Shown here: positions 33,982 through 44,800 of the stretch, one piece after another
Position numbering within the stretch: the first letter of the stretch is position 1
Layout: the number at the start of each line of letters is the position of its first letter
DNA from: Anastrepha obliqua
Lineage: Eukaryota > Arthropoda > Insecta > Diptera > Tephritidae
DNA length: 64,000 bases
Reading direction: 5' to 3'
Assembly (NCBI RefSeq): GCF_027943255.1
Contig: NC_072896.1
Span: 119,505,879 to 119,569,878, forward strand
The notes under the pieces: model-generated
Databases searched by the model: none
What the model was told of the DNA's origin: nothing
What the model saw: the letters and a program-made list of their open reading frames with translations, nothing else
Made by a program: the position numbers and the translations under genes

Positions 33982-34489
33982 GAGTCAAACCACGTCAAGT
34001 GGGCCCCGAATTTTCCATCAAATTCCCGATTTTAAAATCAAATGCATTTTTGGATAGAGAATTTGTCACATAATAATTGCTGTGAATAGTTTTTTTTATT
34101 TCGCTTTTTGTTTAAGTTATTAACAATTGAATTTTTTTGCATGATATTCTTGTAAAATCAATATCTCAGAAACTACAAGTGATAATTTGATGAAATTTGT
34201 TTCTGTTACCAAAAAATGTTTACTCTACCGATTTAACGTTCAAAGACTGTGTATTTGTTGAAACAATAATTTTTAACAATAATTTTTATGAAAAATCGCA
34301 ATTATTTTTGCGTTCTTCACGCTCTAAATGGACAATATTACAGTCAGATTAAGCGCACAATGCTCACCTTTAATAATCTGTAAAAAAAACTTTGTTCATC
34401 CAATCCGTTCTGAAGATATCGAATTTTTTGTCAGTCGAGGCACTACGCACGAAAACGAACTTGCATGAATATGGCTGTACAGAGTCGTA
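33982..34489 (+). repeat. left long terminal inverted repeat
   Basis: 508 bp; pairs with 36263-36772. Contains CTCTAAATGGACAATATTAC, GTTTACTCTACCGATTTAAC and other blocks mirrored exactly on the other side. Confidence 0.9.
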
Positions 34490-34509
34490 TCCGTTCTGAA
34501 GATATCGAT

Positions 34510-36173
34510 ACAATAGTAAATTACATACGGATGAATGGTCACTTGGGTATTTGACCAGTGATGAGCTTGGATCGCATCTTGCACTTGAATTGTGTAGTTT
34601 TCTGCAAAATCTAACGTGACAACGAATTCCCCATCACTTGCAGTATTTTTTTTTTCAACAAAGTAAGCTGCTTGGGCTTTTGATAAAAAGTCATGCTTTA
34701 ACACGGATGCTAGATCTTTGCTTAACTTTTTCAAAAACTCAGCTATCTTATCCGTCGTTTGTACTATATCACAACTGCAAAAAAAAGTGTACAAGAAATT
34801 GCACTGCTAATTCATTTAAAATTTTTTAGTTACCAATCAGTGTTGATCCATTGAGTAAACGTGACTTCTTCAACGTTATTTTTAGTCAATATTTCTTGCA
34901 GTTCATCAATGATCGGGGCCACTCCAGGACATTTTTTACATTCCCCAAAATAACAAACTGACGTTGATATTTTGCACACAGCACGCTTTATGTAATCGCC
35001 CATAGATTCTTTAAAGGCGATCTTACGTTTGCAAAGTTCTTGCTTGATTCCATATATTTTTAGAGCCACATTTTGATGTATTTTGCAAACACATACATTG
35101 TGCGTACCGTTTTGGTCTGCAAGAATACATTGATGGGGTCTGAGATATCGAAATTTTGATAAACCAATCTGAATGTCAGGATACTCTATTTTAAAGTGTT
35201 CATATAAATCCACCAAATTGTAAAGTAACAGTCTCTTCTGCGGTTTCAATTTCTTTCCATTTTCATAAACAGTTACACAATATTTCATTCCAGGTAACAA
35301 CCTGCTGCAATAGTCTGATAAATAGAAAGCTTTAACTTTTTCAATAGTTGAGTTCGGAATACGTTTTCCGCGCTTCTTATCAGGCACAGATCCAAACCCA
35401 CTTTTCTTTTTCAATTGTTTGGCTTTTGATGCCATCCTTTTCGAAATACTAAATGTTTCACGCATTTGTTTCGATGTTACCTCATCTGGTACCGTTGTTA
35501 AAATTTGAATTTTATCATTTGTATTTTTTTTTCTGACGTAAAGCAGACTTTATATTCTCCACAAATGCTGAATTCAATTTTTTTTTTTCCTTGTTGAATA
35601 TTAACTCTCGCGGTATTTTTTTTTCGTTGATGATTTCTACTATTATCTCTGTGACATTCATATCACTTAATTTTGAAAAACGTCGTTTTTTTATTGGCGG
35701 TTCACCAAGTTCCTGTAAAATATTGTTCACCTTTTCTAATTTTAGGTTATTCTGAATTTCCTGGTTTTCAAAATTAGCTTCACTATCCGAACATTCTTCT
35801 GCATCACAGGAATCTTCAGACTCATCGTTTGCTGCTCCTTGGCCAGCACTAGAAAAAATTAATCAAAATTTTCTGTCACAAATTTTAAGAACTAATTGAC
35901 TTTATTTGTCTAAATAATAACTATTCAATACACAATATATGTATATAAATATCAAGATTATACCCACTGTGGACTTGGACGTATATACGCTGCACTTTCA
36001 GTAACACTTCCATCTCTATATATCTTCATACGACATGATTTGCAAATGTATTTACCGATATATTGTTTGAATTTTACATCCCAGTGAGCGGTTATTTGGA
36101 ATAAATTATGTCGTACGCAATTATGACCTTTCCCCAACGGATTGCAACACTCATCAGGTCGAACCATTTTCAT
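34510..36173 (-). pseudogene. unclassified transposase-like gene, three exons, C-terminus deleted
   Basis: Exon 1 starts at 36173 (MKMVRPDECCNPLGKGHNC, then ITAHWDVKFKQYIGKYICKS, C): a Cys/His cluster like a zinc-binding N-terminal domain. Exon 2 (about 35849-34834) begins GAANDESEDSCDAEECSDSE, an acidic linker, then LGEPPIKKRRFSKL. A one-base slip in an A9 run at about 35530 separates this from the next block, which contains KKKSGFGSVPDKKRGKR, YCVTVYENGKKLKPQKRLLL, FRYLRPHQCILADQNGTHNV, CVCKIHQNVALK and CYFGECKKCPG, a second Cys-rich region. A 59-nt GT-AG intron (34833-34775) joins to FVVTLDFAENYTIQVQDAIQ and NTQVTIHPYVIYY; DFAENY may hold the first acidic residue of a DDE-like core. The frame then runs into inverted-repeat sequence, so the rest of the catalytic region is lost. 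I recall similar arthropod proteins of unknown function; assignment as transposase is inference. Confidence 0.68.
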
Positions 36174-36262
36174 AACAATATATAATAATTTTTTTCTAAC
36201 CTCAAAGCACAGACAACATACTAGGAATCACAGCACACTGACACTAGAAGTTGCGGCGACTG

Positions 36263-36772
36263 TACGACTCTGTACAGCCATGTTCATGCAAGTTCGTTTT
36301 CGTGCGTAGTGCCTCGACTGACAAAAAATTCGATATCTTCAGAACGGATTGGATGAACAAAGTTTTTTTTACAGATTATTAAAGGTGAGCATTGTGCGCT
36401 TAATCTGACTGTAATATTGTCCATTTAGAGCGTGAAGAACGCAAAAATAATTGCGATTTTTCATAAAAATTATTGTTAAAAATTATTGTTTCAACAAATA
36501 CACAGTCTTTGAACGTTAAATCGGTAGAGTAAACATTTTTTGGTAACAGAAACAAATTTCATCAAATTATCACTTGTAGTTTCTGAGATATTGATTTTAC
36601 AAGAATATCATGCAAAAAAATTCAATTGTTAATAACTTAAACAAAAAGCGAAATAAAAAAAAAACTATTCACAGCAATTATTATGTGACAAATTCTCTAT
36701 CCAAAAATGCATTTGATTTTAAAATCGGGAATTTGATGGAAAATTCGGGGCCCACTTGACGTGGTTTGACTC
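36263..36772 (-). repeat. right long terminal inverted repeat
   Basis: 510 bp; inverted copy of 33982-34489 with only scattered differences (for example ATATGGCTG against ATGTTCATG-type changes near the inner edge). Confidence 0.9.
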
Positions 36773-36869
36773 AGAAAACTAATGGTATTTTGTGATTTAA
36801 TTATGTATACTAAAATTAATGCCAAAGCTGGCCATCATATAAATGGGAGAATAAATTTAATGAACGCTT

Positions 36870-36915
36870 TGTACAAGGTGGTGCAAAATTAATCATCCTA
36901 TCGAAAAATTTACTG
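36870..36915 (+). repeat. solo end of the GTGGCGCAAAATTAATCA MITE family
   Basis: TACAAGGTGGTGCAAAATTA matches the left end of the MITE at 22183. No right end is seen downstream. Confidence 0.55.
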
Positions 36916-38094
36916 TAGTATTTTTAAACAAATATGTCCCTTAACATTCGGTGCAATACCTCACTTTTAATAAATTTCCAACTATCATCTTTTTTTTGTA
37001 ATCGTACCCTTTATTTTTAGAAACTGTAAATGCAGATACTAAAAATTAGAATATCAGCACTCTGTACCTCTTATTGGGAGGAGAGCAGCATCACATTTGG
37101 AAGAGCCTTAATGCGAAAAAGGAAGGCTCTAATTTAAAGGCCCTGCCGTCACCCAGGGGCGGGCTCATGTACCACAGAACTAGGCTGATTTCTGATTTTG
37201 ATCTGACTGCATTGATCTTTTCAGTGTGTCAGACATGTGAGACCACACAACAACGTTCAACTTTTCGCAAGAAAAATACACAAAGCACCAAAATTTTCAA
37301 TTCACATCAACTCGTTTCAATTGGCTATTTTGTTTAATGTGCAACAACTATAATCATGCGGCAAAGGAGAACGCTGCATCCATGTACATCTACACATAGT
37401 ATATATGTACGTTCAAATAACTGCACTTTTCTTTAATAAAATCCCACTTCAGCTGTTTTTTGAGTTTCTTTCCTCTTTGCACGAGAAGTGCTAATTGCAA
37501 ACTACGTAGGTGAGCAGCACTCATAACTGCTGCCCAGGCACAAAGTGGTAGGTAGTCGAGTCAATACGCTTATCGTACCTGCCTTTGTTTGGTGTCTGCT
37601 GCGCTACTACCGAGTTCTTCTTTCTTTTTTACTAATAAATACCATAAGCGAAATCATGGAGTACCCAACTACTGCGTTTCTAGTAAAGAGAGAAGGATGA
37701 GTAGTACCATTTAAGCAAATGGAGTATTTTACACGGATGTGCCCTAGGAAGTGTCAATTGTCTCTTACAGCAACGTTTTTCCGGTAGCGCTCAAGCATTG
37801 TTAAATTTTACATACATACATACTAGTATATGTGTGTATGTATGAGTGAGCAACAAAATGTGGGTTACCTCGTGCTAGCTGATAGTTGGAACACCTGCAC
37901 GCCGTTCAGGGAGTTCTTAGTTTTTTCTTTCTTCATAGAAGAACCTAAACTAAAACTTACAAAAAAAAAAAACAAACTAGGTTCTTTTTTCTTTAATTAA
38001 ATAAAATTCAAAACTCAATCTACTTTAGTAAAGTATATTACCAGGTCGGGGGAATACGAAATGCATTATTTTTGCGTAAAATTCAAAGCTTTTT
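36916..38094. other. noncoding, no gene seen
   Basis: A short frame at 37074-37337 has no recognised domain. Simple TACA/GTAT repeats at 37811-37845. Confidence 0.45.
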
Positions 38095-38750
38095 TTAAGA
38101 TGTTTCGGATTATCCAATTTGGGTCAAATATGCACCGGTTTGTTGTATCATTTATTGCCGTTTTAAAAGTAGCTTCATAATGCCTCTCTCATAGAAGTCT
38201 TGGTGCTTATTGGCGTAAAAATCTACTAATCGAGTTTAACAATCTTCTATTGCCACCAATTCTTATCACTCAGGAAGTTTTACAATGGAGAAAAAGGTGC
38301 GAATCGCTCGGTCCGGATTATATGGTGGTTGCATAAGCACGTTCCAACCAAGCTCCTGAAGTTTTTGACTAGTCACTACAGACATTTGGGACCTTGCGTC
38401 GTCCTGATGGAACACAACACCGCTTCTGCTGGCAAATTCTGGGCATTTCTGATCAAACGCTAGCTTCAAACGGTCCAGTTGTTGACACTAGAGATCTCAA
38501 TTTAAGGTTTCGCCAAATGGAACTCATAATAAATGACTCCTCTCAACTCTCACCAACTACACAGTAGAACCTTCCTGACCGTTACTACTGGTTTGGCCAA
38601 CGTTTGAGCTGCTTCATCACGATTTGACCACGATTGTTTTTGCACAATATTGTTGTAGGGGACCCATTTCTTATCCCCAGTCACCAACAGTTTAAGAAAC
38701 CCCATTATTCCAAAGGTTTTTCTATATTCTTTCACGGAGCCCAGCAAGAA
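38095..38750 (-). pseudogene. mariner (mauritiana-type) transposase remnant
   Basis: Minus-strand frames give VTGDKKWVPYNNIVQKQSWS (first Asp block of mauritiana-type mariners, normally TGDEKWI), EAAQTLAKPVVTVRKVLLC, then VVFHQDDARSQMSVVTSQKL (second Asp), ELGWNVLMQPPYNPDRA (third catalytic block decayed) and DFYERGIMKL near 38190. Deletions, frameshifts and substitutions in catalytic motifs make it dead. The N-terminus and ends are not found. Confidence 0.85.
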
Positions 38751-39263
38751 TGTCTAATATTTTTATCTTCAGGCCCAGTTTTGCGACAACAGCACCAAAA
38801 TGGTTCGAAATTAGCGAAATCTTACCTCTTAGGAGACAATGTGGACTGATTCCTTTAACCTATTTTGACCTTCAGACTCAGTTTTGCGACAAGAGCAGTG
38901 AAGTGGTGCGAAATCGTAGCAAACACTTTTTCACTAGCTCATATTTTCCCTGCGTATGCAGAAATTACATTCCTATTTGTTCTATGCGTTCCCAATTCCT
39001 TTACTTAGCTACTCTCTCTTCTCCCTTGGCTCCTCCTCTCTTCTTAATTGATATAACATTGGGTGCAGTAGATGGTTAGAATAAAGGTGAGTATTCAGTA
39101 GGAGGTGTTTCTCTCAAGTGTGCAAAATTATTGTGACACCTTCCGTTTGGAGGGACTATACTCTGGTCTGCGCTGGTGAGCTGCTTTTATTTCCACATAC
39201 ACACACACATACACACACATACGTATTCCTGCTACAACTTCTCTGTGTAGTTTTGCTACTTAC

Positions 39264-40290
39264 TCGTAGTCGTTGCTTCTGGCTGATTGCTTTGCTTCCT
39301 TCTTATTTTACTGTTTTTTCTTACTTTATCTCTTTGTTTGTCTCTATTGTTGCTTTTGTTTTTGTTGGCATTGGGTTGCAATTGCGTAATGTCGGAAGGA
39401 AGTCGGAAAGTCGTTGCATTGTTGTTAGTGCTGACTTTGAGGTCGTTATTGTTTTCTGCTTTTTTCGTTTTTTATTTTTTATTTCTTGTATCTTTTTTTT
39501 ATTTTATTATATTCTTTCTTGTGTCTTGTTTTTTATTTTTTTTATTATTTCTGTTTTCGCTTTGCCATTAATGTGCATTGTCGTACATTGTGCATTTGTT
39601 GTTGCTATCCTATTGCAGCTTTTCTTGTTTTTCTTGACGAGCACTCCTTGTTGTTGTATCCTACGATTCCAATGCAGTACCGCTTTGTCATTTAACTTGA
39701 AAATCGCCTCTGGACTTCGCTTCAGCAGCGCATACACTCCCAACATACAGTGCTCATTCTCACCACAGCTCTCCTTCTCACTGTCACTGTTAATTTTCGC
39801 AATACACAGCTACACTGAACCAACCACACCACCACCCACATATACACCTAATTCATTGGAGCTTCTAGCATTTCTCTTTTCCGCTGTTTTGTTTTTGCTG
39901 TAACAACGGTTGATGTTACTGTTGCTGTTGTTGGGCTCATCGTCGTCGTCCTCATCATCGTCAGCGTTGTTGCCGCCCGATCGCTTTGCCTTGCACAGTC
40001 CAACAGTCTGCATTTAAATGCATTAAATTGCATTGCTGTTGGGGTTTTCCCTCTTTTTTCGCTCGCCTCAATTCTTTTGGCATCATTCCTGTAGGAAGTG
40101 ACTGTGATTGCACTGGCTCGCTGTGTATGTATATACATTATATAGTGTATGTACGTATGGTTGTGTGAGTGGGTAGTAAAAGTCAGTTACGAGTGGCATT
40201 TGTATTTGCTGCAGCCAAAGACCACAGAGACGATGGCACGCTGCCAATGATGGCACAAAAAAAAAAACAAAAAAAAACACAAAACCCAAA
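39264..40290 (-). other. candidate untranslated exon on the minus strand
   Basis: Read on the minus strand the region is rich in AACAACAA, AAACAGAAATAA and CAACAGTAACATC words typical of fly 5' UTRs, and it meets a strong donor, CTACGA|GTAAGTAGC, at 39264/39263. No long coding frame. The upstream limit is unknown. The hydrophobic + strand frame 39118-39903 is its complement artefact. Confidence 0.25.
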
Positions 40291-43268
40291 AAATCTTAAC
40301 TAACTCGAAATCGAGTCTGCTGCACTATATTCACCTCCATTTACTAAAGTTTTGCTTGTCTCCCGTACCTCATTACTGGAATGCTGCTGGTTTTCGCTTA
40401 CCACTCTTCGCTGCACCACCTACAAGTCTCTGCTCCTGCCCCTCACTGATATGGTAGCCTACAAAGCATTCTTGTTTCTACCTATTCATTCATGTTTTTT
40501 TTTTACATTTTTGCATTTTCCGTCCAGTTGCTTGGTGAATTGGTAGCATTTTTTACTGTGGTAAATTAATAATTTAAATTGTGTTGAAAAGCAGCTATGT
40601 TGGCGATGTCATAATGTGGATTACGTGTGAATTGGGTTAAAATGTATTTTGCATTGTAAATTTCACGGTAAAGTTTTGCGGTTTTTGGCAATGAAAGTAA
40701 AATTTAAATCGGTGCGCTGCATGTAGTGGGAAATGAGGGATTGTGGCTCACGATGTGCGAAGTTAGCGGCTTTTTTTTCGTCTTTCGATTGATTATCCTG
40801 ATTGTGGTTAATCAGCACAAAAGTTTTATTGCTGGTTTTCTCGTGATTTAAAATTATTGCTTGTGCTGACGGGGCGATACGAATTGAAAGCTGAATATTT
40901 AAATAACTTTGGTAGATAAATTGAACAATAATTTTCCAAAGCGCAAAAGTTGTATAGCCAAAATAATTTTGTTAAAAAAACTAATAAACGTCTGTGGGTT
41001 TTTGGCAAAATGACTTACGTCAACCTATCATTTTGTACTTGGAAAGCATTAAACTGCTGGACGCTGGGTTGAGCGCAACATTTGAACTTTTAACTTAATA
41101 AACCAACTCAGTAAAAGTTGAATTAGAATATAAAGTTTTTCCATAAGAGGTCAGAGTTGATTAGTTCAAAAGTAAAATCTGTTGATTTTTTTTTCATTCA
41201 GCTAGAAGAGCTTTGGGAGTGATTTAATACTCAGTATTTATCACTTTGTATAAATAAAACAGGTGCCTTGTAATTTTTTATTAAAATTAAAATTAAATGC
41301 AATTTAATTAAAGTTTCCTTTTTGTCTTTTTTATATTTTTTTCGGGTCTACAATTTATGAATTAATTAATTGTGTTTTCCAAATATCACCGCATGTGCTT
41401 CTAAAAATGTTTAAATCTTTTTTTTATTAATTGTTTTTTAAATTTTGGTGTAATTTTCAAAAACAAAAAATAGCCCCCAAAAAAATACATTGATAAGCTG
41501 TGGACACCATTCAATTTACAAATTATGTTCTTGTTTTTGTAGCAGCTTAACTAAATTCTACTTAGACCGCTTATATCATCACTCGTTGTCGATTTGTTGC
41601 AATCACCTAAAAGTGGGCTCATAAAAAGAGCTATTTCGATGGCATGGGGCCGGAGTTCGAGATGTCTTAGATGAGTAGGCTTAAGCGGGCATGTGAAAAT
41701 GTGGTTAGTTAGTCAAATGTCGGTCATATGTTAAGCATTAAAGCCGAAATGAAATGGCTGCGGTTTTTTTCGACCAAAGGCTGTCACCTCTCAGCGATCT
41801 AAGCCTTTTTAGCTGAGTGAGACTTATCTCCCGACAAAATTTGATCATTTTGATTTTTTTGAACACCTTTTCTTATAGCAGTGATATTTTCAATCGCACT
41901 CCTGGGAAGACGGTGCACTGATGTTTTTATTACTCGTCTGTGTGAGTCGATTCAAATTTATCCTTTTATTTTTTCAGTTCGCAATTTATTTTTTCAGACG
42001 ATTAAGTCTTCCGAAAATATTCACAAATTTTCATAAGTTCACCACTTTCATTGTTGCTTTTAATTTTTAACTTACTTAGTAGTATTGAACTTTTATTAGG
42101 AAATTGGAAACCTTTTGCTGGACCTCTGCCGAGAAAGATGGCATCGAACTGGGATAGCTGTCAATAAAAATAAGAACACGTAGTTCTAAAACAAAAATCG
42201 AGCGTATATTTGAAATCAAATCAATCCTTTTTAGAGCGTCAGGCTCGCTAGTTAATAGTTCCACCTCGTATTGTAGCCATAAACGTAACTTGGAGTGGCA
42301 TATTTTCGGAAATTTTCAAATAAATAAACGGGTAGTCTTAAGGCGTTAGGCCATTAAAGCGTTCGAAAAATTTGCATATTTTGGATTGTCTTCAGCCGGA
42401 TGGAATTATTCAAAATACTGAAAAATCTTCTGAAAAGGACCCTAAGCTGCATAAATTATTATTATTATTTATTTTTTTTTTTAAGTAATACTGTTTTTTT
42501 TTTGTTTTTTGATTTTTGTTTTTCAAATTAAAATTTTTTTTCTTCAAAGAAATATTTTTTTTTTTTTTTCAAAGTAATACTTTTTTTTTGTTTTTCAAAG
42601 TAATACTGTTTTTTTTTGTGTTTTTGTCAACGCAATGATTTTTTGTTTTTCAAATTAAAATTTTTTTTCTTCAAAAAAATAATTTTTTTTTTCAAATACT
42701 TTTTTTTTTGTTTTTTCAAAGTAATATAATACTGTTTTTTTTTTTTGTTTCTGTCAAAGCAATGATTTTTTGTTTTTTTTTTTTCAAATTAAAAAAAAAA
42801 AATTTTATTTCTAAGTAATATTTTTGCTTGTTTTTTTTTTAAAGTAAACTTTTTTCAAAGGAAAATTTTTCTTTCATAGTAATACACAGGCTACACAGCT
42901 TTTCGTGGCCAAACATGTTTTTCAAGGGCTTGCAGTCGAACAACACTCCGCTTGCAATTTTTAATTTACATTGAGCAAGCATTTTTATACTCGATTATTC
43001 GAGTGATTAGCTATAGTAGAAGGATTTTTTGGATATTTTGATTTTTGCGAAACCGGGGCGTGAAAAAAGTTAAAAATTTTCCCCAAAAGAAAAAAAAATC
43101 GTCGAAAATTTTCTGTATAAATGATTAGATATAAGAAACTGATTTGTGGTAAAATTCATCCGCATTTCCACGCAGAGTGCAATTGTGCAAATACAATTTC
43201 AAGTCGGTGGATCAATTTGCTTCAAGTTATGAATCTGGCTGACTTCAGAAAAATAAAATATATTTATA
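40291..43268. other. noncoding; T-rich tract at 42460-42880
   Basis: No gene recognised. 42460-42880 contains repeated blocks TTCAAAGTAATACTGTTTTTT and TTTTTTGTTTTTCAAATTAA separated by T runs, a degenerate tandem repeat. Confidence 0.45.
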
Positions 43269-43269
43269 T

Positions 43270-43547
43270 AACACTTATATTACACTCTTTCCTGGGTATT
43301 TAGCCGAGCTCTTTCTCTCATTTGTGGCGTGCGTCTTGATGTTGTTTCACAAATGGAGGGACCTACAGTTTTACGCCGGCTACGAACGGTAGATGGTTTT
43401 TCATGAGAAATACACTCGGAGGTTTGCCATTGTCTGCCGAAGGGCGACAGCTATTAAACAAAAAAAAACTTTTCTATCAATTTGTGTTTCGTGCCCTGTA
43501 CAATTCCGAATAGTAATCACGCACCAACCCATTCGACTAGAGCGGCC
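43270..43547 (-). mobile_element. tRNA-derived SINE, copy 2
   Basis: Same order as copy 1: GGGTATTTAGCCGAGCTC, GTGGCGTGCGTCTTGA, GAAATACACTCGGAGG, TGCCATTGTCTGCCGA, GCACCAACCCATTCG and a head ending AGCGGCC. It has a small insertion (TGTTGTTTCACAAATGG) and the B-box part is decayed (TTCGTGCCCTGTACAATTCC). The possible 7-bp duplication AAAAATA on both sides is too weak to rely on. Confidence 0.8.
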
Positions 43548-44025
43548 GTCCACAAAAATATGGTTTCGAGAAAAAATCGCTTAAAATTTTCGGTACGATA
43601 CGGCATCGGTCAAAAAGAGACTGTGCCCAAAAAAATTATTAGATATTTTTTACCCCTTAATCCTCTGAAAATATAATTTTCAACCCTAAAAAGTTAAATC
43701 TGGTCAATTTTACGGGTTCAGTTCAACCAAAGCAATGTTATTGCTTTCAACATCGTCCTGGACTTGCAATAACGGTAATAAAAATTCCTAAATTTTCTGT
43801 AATATTTCAAATTAAATAATAAAAAAAAAATGTGAAATAGAAATTGTTACTTAGAATTTTAAAAGAGATTATTTTTTCTATACTAACCAGATAAAAGTGA
43901 TAAATTAGGGTTTGTAGTCGTAATCGAGGTTTATTTATAACGTAATTTCTAAGGGTTTTACTTTTCTAAGCTTAAGTTATTGGGCATCTTTTATACAAAA
44001 ACATATTTTTTTTTTAATTTTTACA
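43548..44025. other. AT-rich noncoding, no gene seen
   Basis: Nothing supported. Confidence 0.4.
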
Positions 44026-44800
44026 GTGGCGTAACTCTTAAGCTAAAACTAAAAAAAATATATATTGTTGTTTTTATTGTATGTTTGTTGCTGTTATTTT
44101 TTGTTTTTGTTGTTTTTTTTTTGTTGTAATATTTTTGGAAATTTCTACAGTGGCCAAACTCTTGAAATAAAGTAAAAAAAATTGTTTGCATGTTTTTGTG
44201 AAATTTCTACAGTGACCTAACGCTTAAAAAAATAAATAAAAATTTTTGTTAATTTTTTGTTGTTATTTTTGTTCTTTTGTTGTTGCTTATTTTAATCTCT
44301 TCATTGGCTCAACTCTTGAAATAAAATAAAACAAATGTTTTGTTGTTTTTTGGTTGTAATATTTTTTGAAATTTCTACAGTGGGCAAACTTTTGAAATAA
44401 AGTAAAAAAAATATTTTTTGGTGAAATTTCTACAATGACCTAACACTTAAAAAATATATAAATTTATAGAGTTGTTGTTTTTGTCTTTTTTGTTCTTGTT
44501 AATTTTTGTGAAATTTCACATTGACAAAATTCTTGAAATAAAATAAAACAAATATTTTGTTGTTGGTTTTTTGCTGTAACATTTTATGAAATTTGTACAG
44601 TGGCCTAACTCTTGAAATAAAGTAAAAAAAAATTTTGTTTGCTATTTTTTGTGAAATTTCTACAGTGACCTACGCTTAATAAATTTGTTCTTAGTTTTTG
44701 TTGTTTTTTATTATTTTGTTGTTGTTGTTGTTGTTGCTGTTGTTGTTGTTGTCATGATTTTTTGTGAAATTTCTACAGCGACCTTACCTCTCGAAAGTTT
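44026..44800. repeat. tandem array with trimeric higher-order repeat (about 220-230 bp)
   Basis: Basic unit GAAATTTCTACAGTGRCCTA plus CTCTTGAAATAAARTAAAA and a TTG/T-rich spacer. Units fall in a repeating order of three types: one with AAATAAAGTAAAAAAAA (44141, 44370, 44587), one with GACCTAACRCTTAAAAAA (44199, 44421, 44652) and one with AAATAAAATAAAACAAAT (44306, 44515). Same-type units are about 217-229 bp apart. A pure TTG microsatellite lies at about 44716-44750. Confidence 0.75.

Larger units (their letters stand above)
33982..36772 (-). mobile_element. DNA transposon with about 510-bp terminal inverted repeats
   Basis: The arms 33982-34489 and 36263-36772 are near-identical inverted repeats; the outermost bases read GAGTCAAACCACGTCAAGTG on both ends. 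A 4-bp repeat AGAA lies immediately outside each end (33978-33981, 36773-36776) and may be the target duplication. Between the arms is a spliced, broken gene for a transposase-like protein. The element is 2791 bp and appears to lack the 3' half of the gene. Long, nearly identical arms imply recent insertion or arm conversion. Superfamily is not settled: long arms suggest Mutator/Phantom-type or an unclassified group. Confidence 0.85.

Noticed and set aside
39118..39903. A 261-codon + strand open frame with many hydrophobic residues
   Set aside because: Composition follows T-rich, AAC-complement DNA. There is no start context, domain or conserved motif; the complement looks like a leader exon.
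43249..43560. AAAAATA on both sides of SINE copy 2 as a target duplication
   Set aside because: Seven A/T bases in A-rich DNA are expected by chance.
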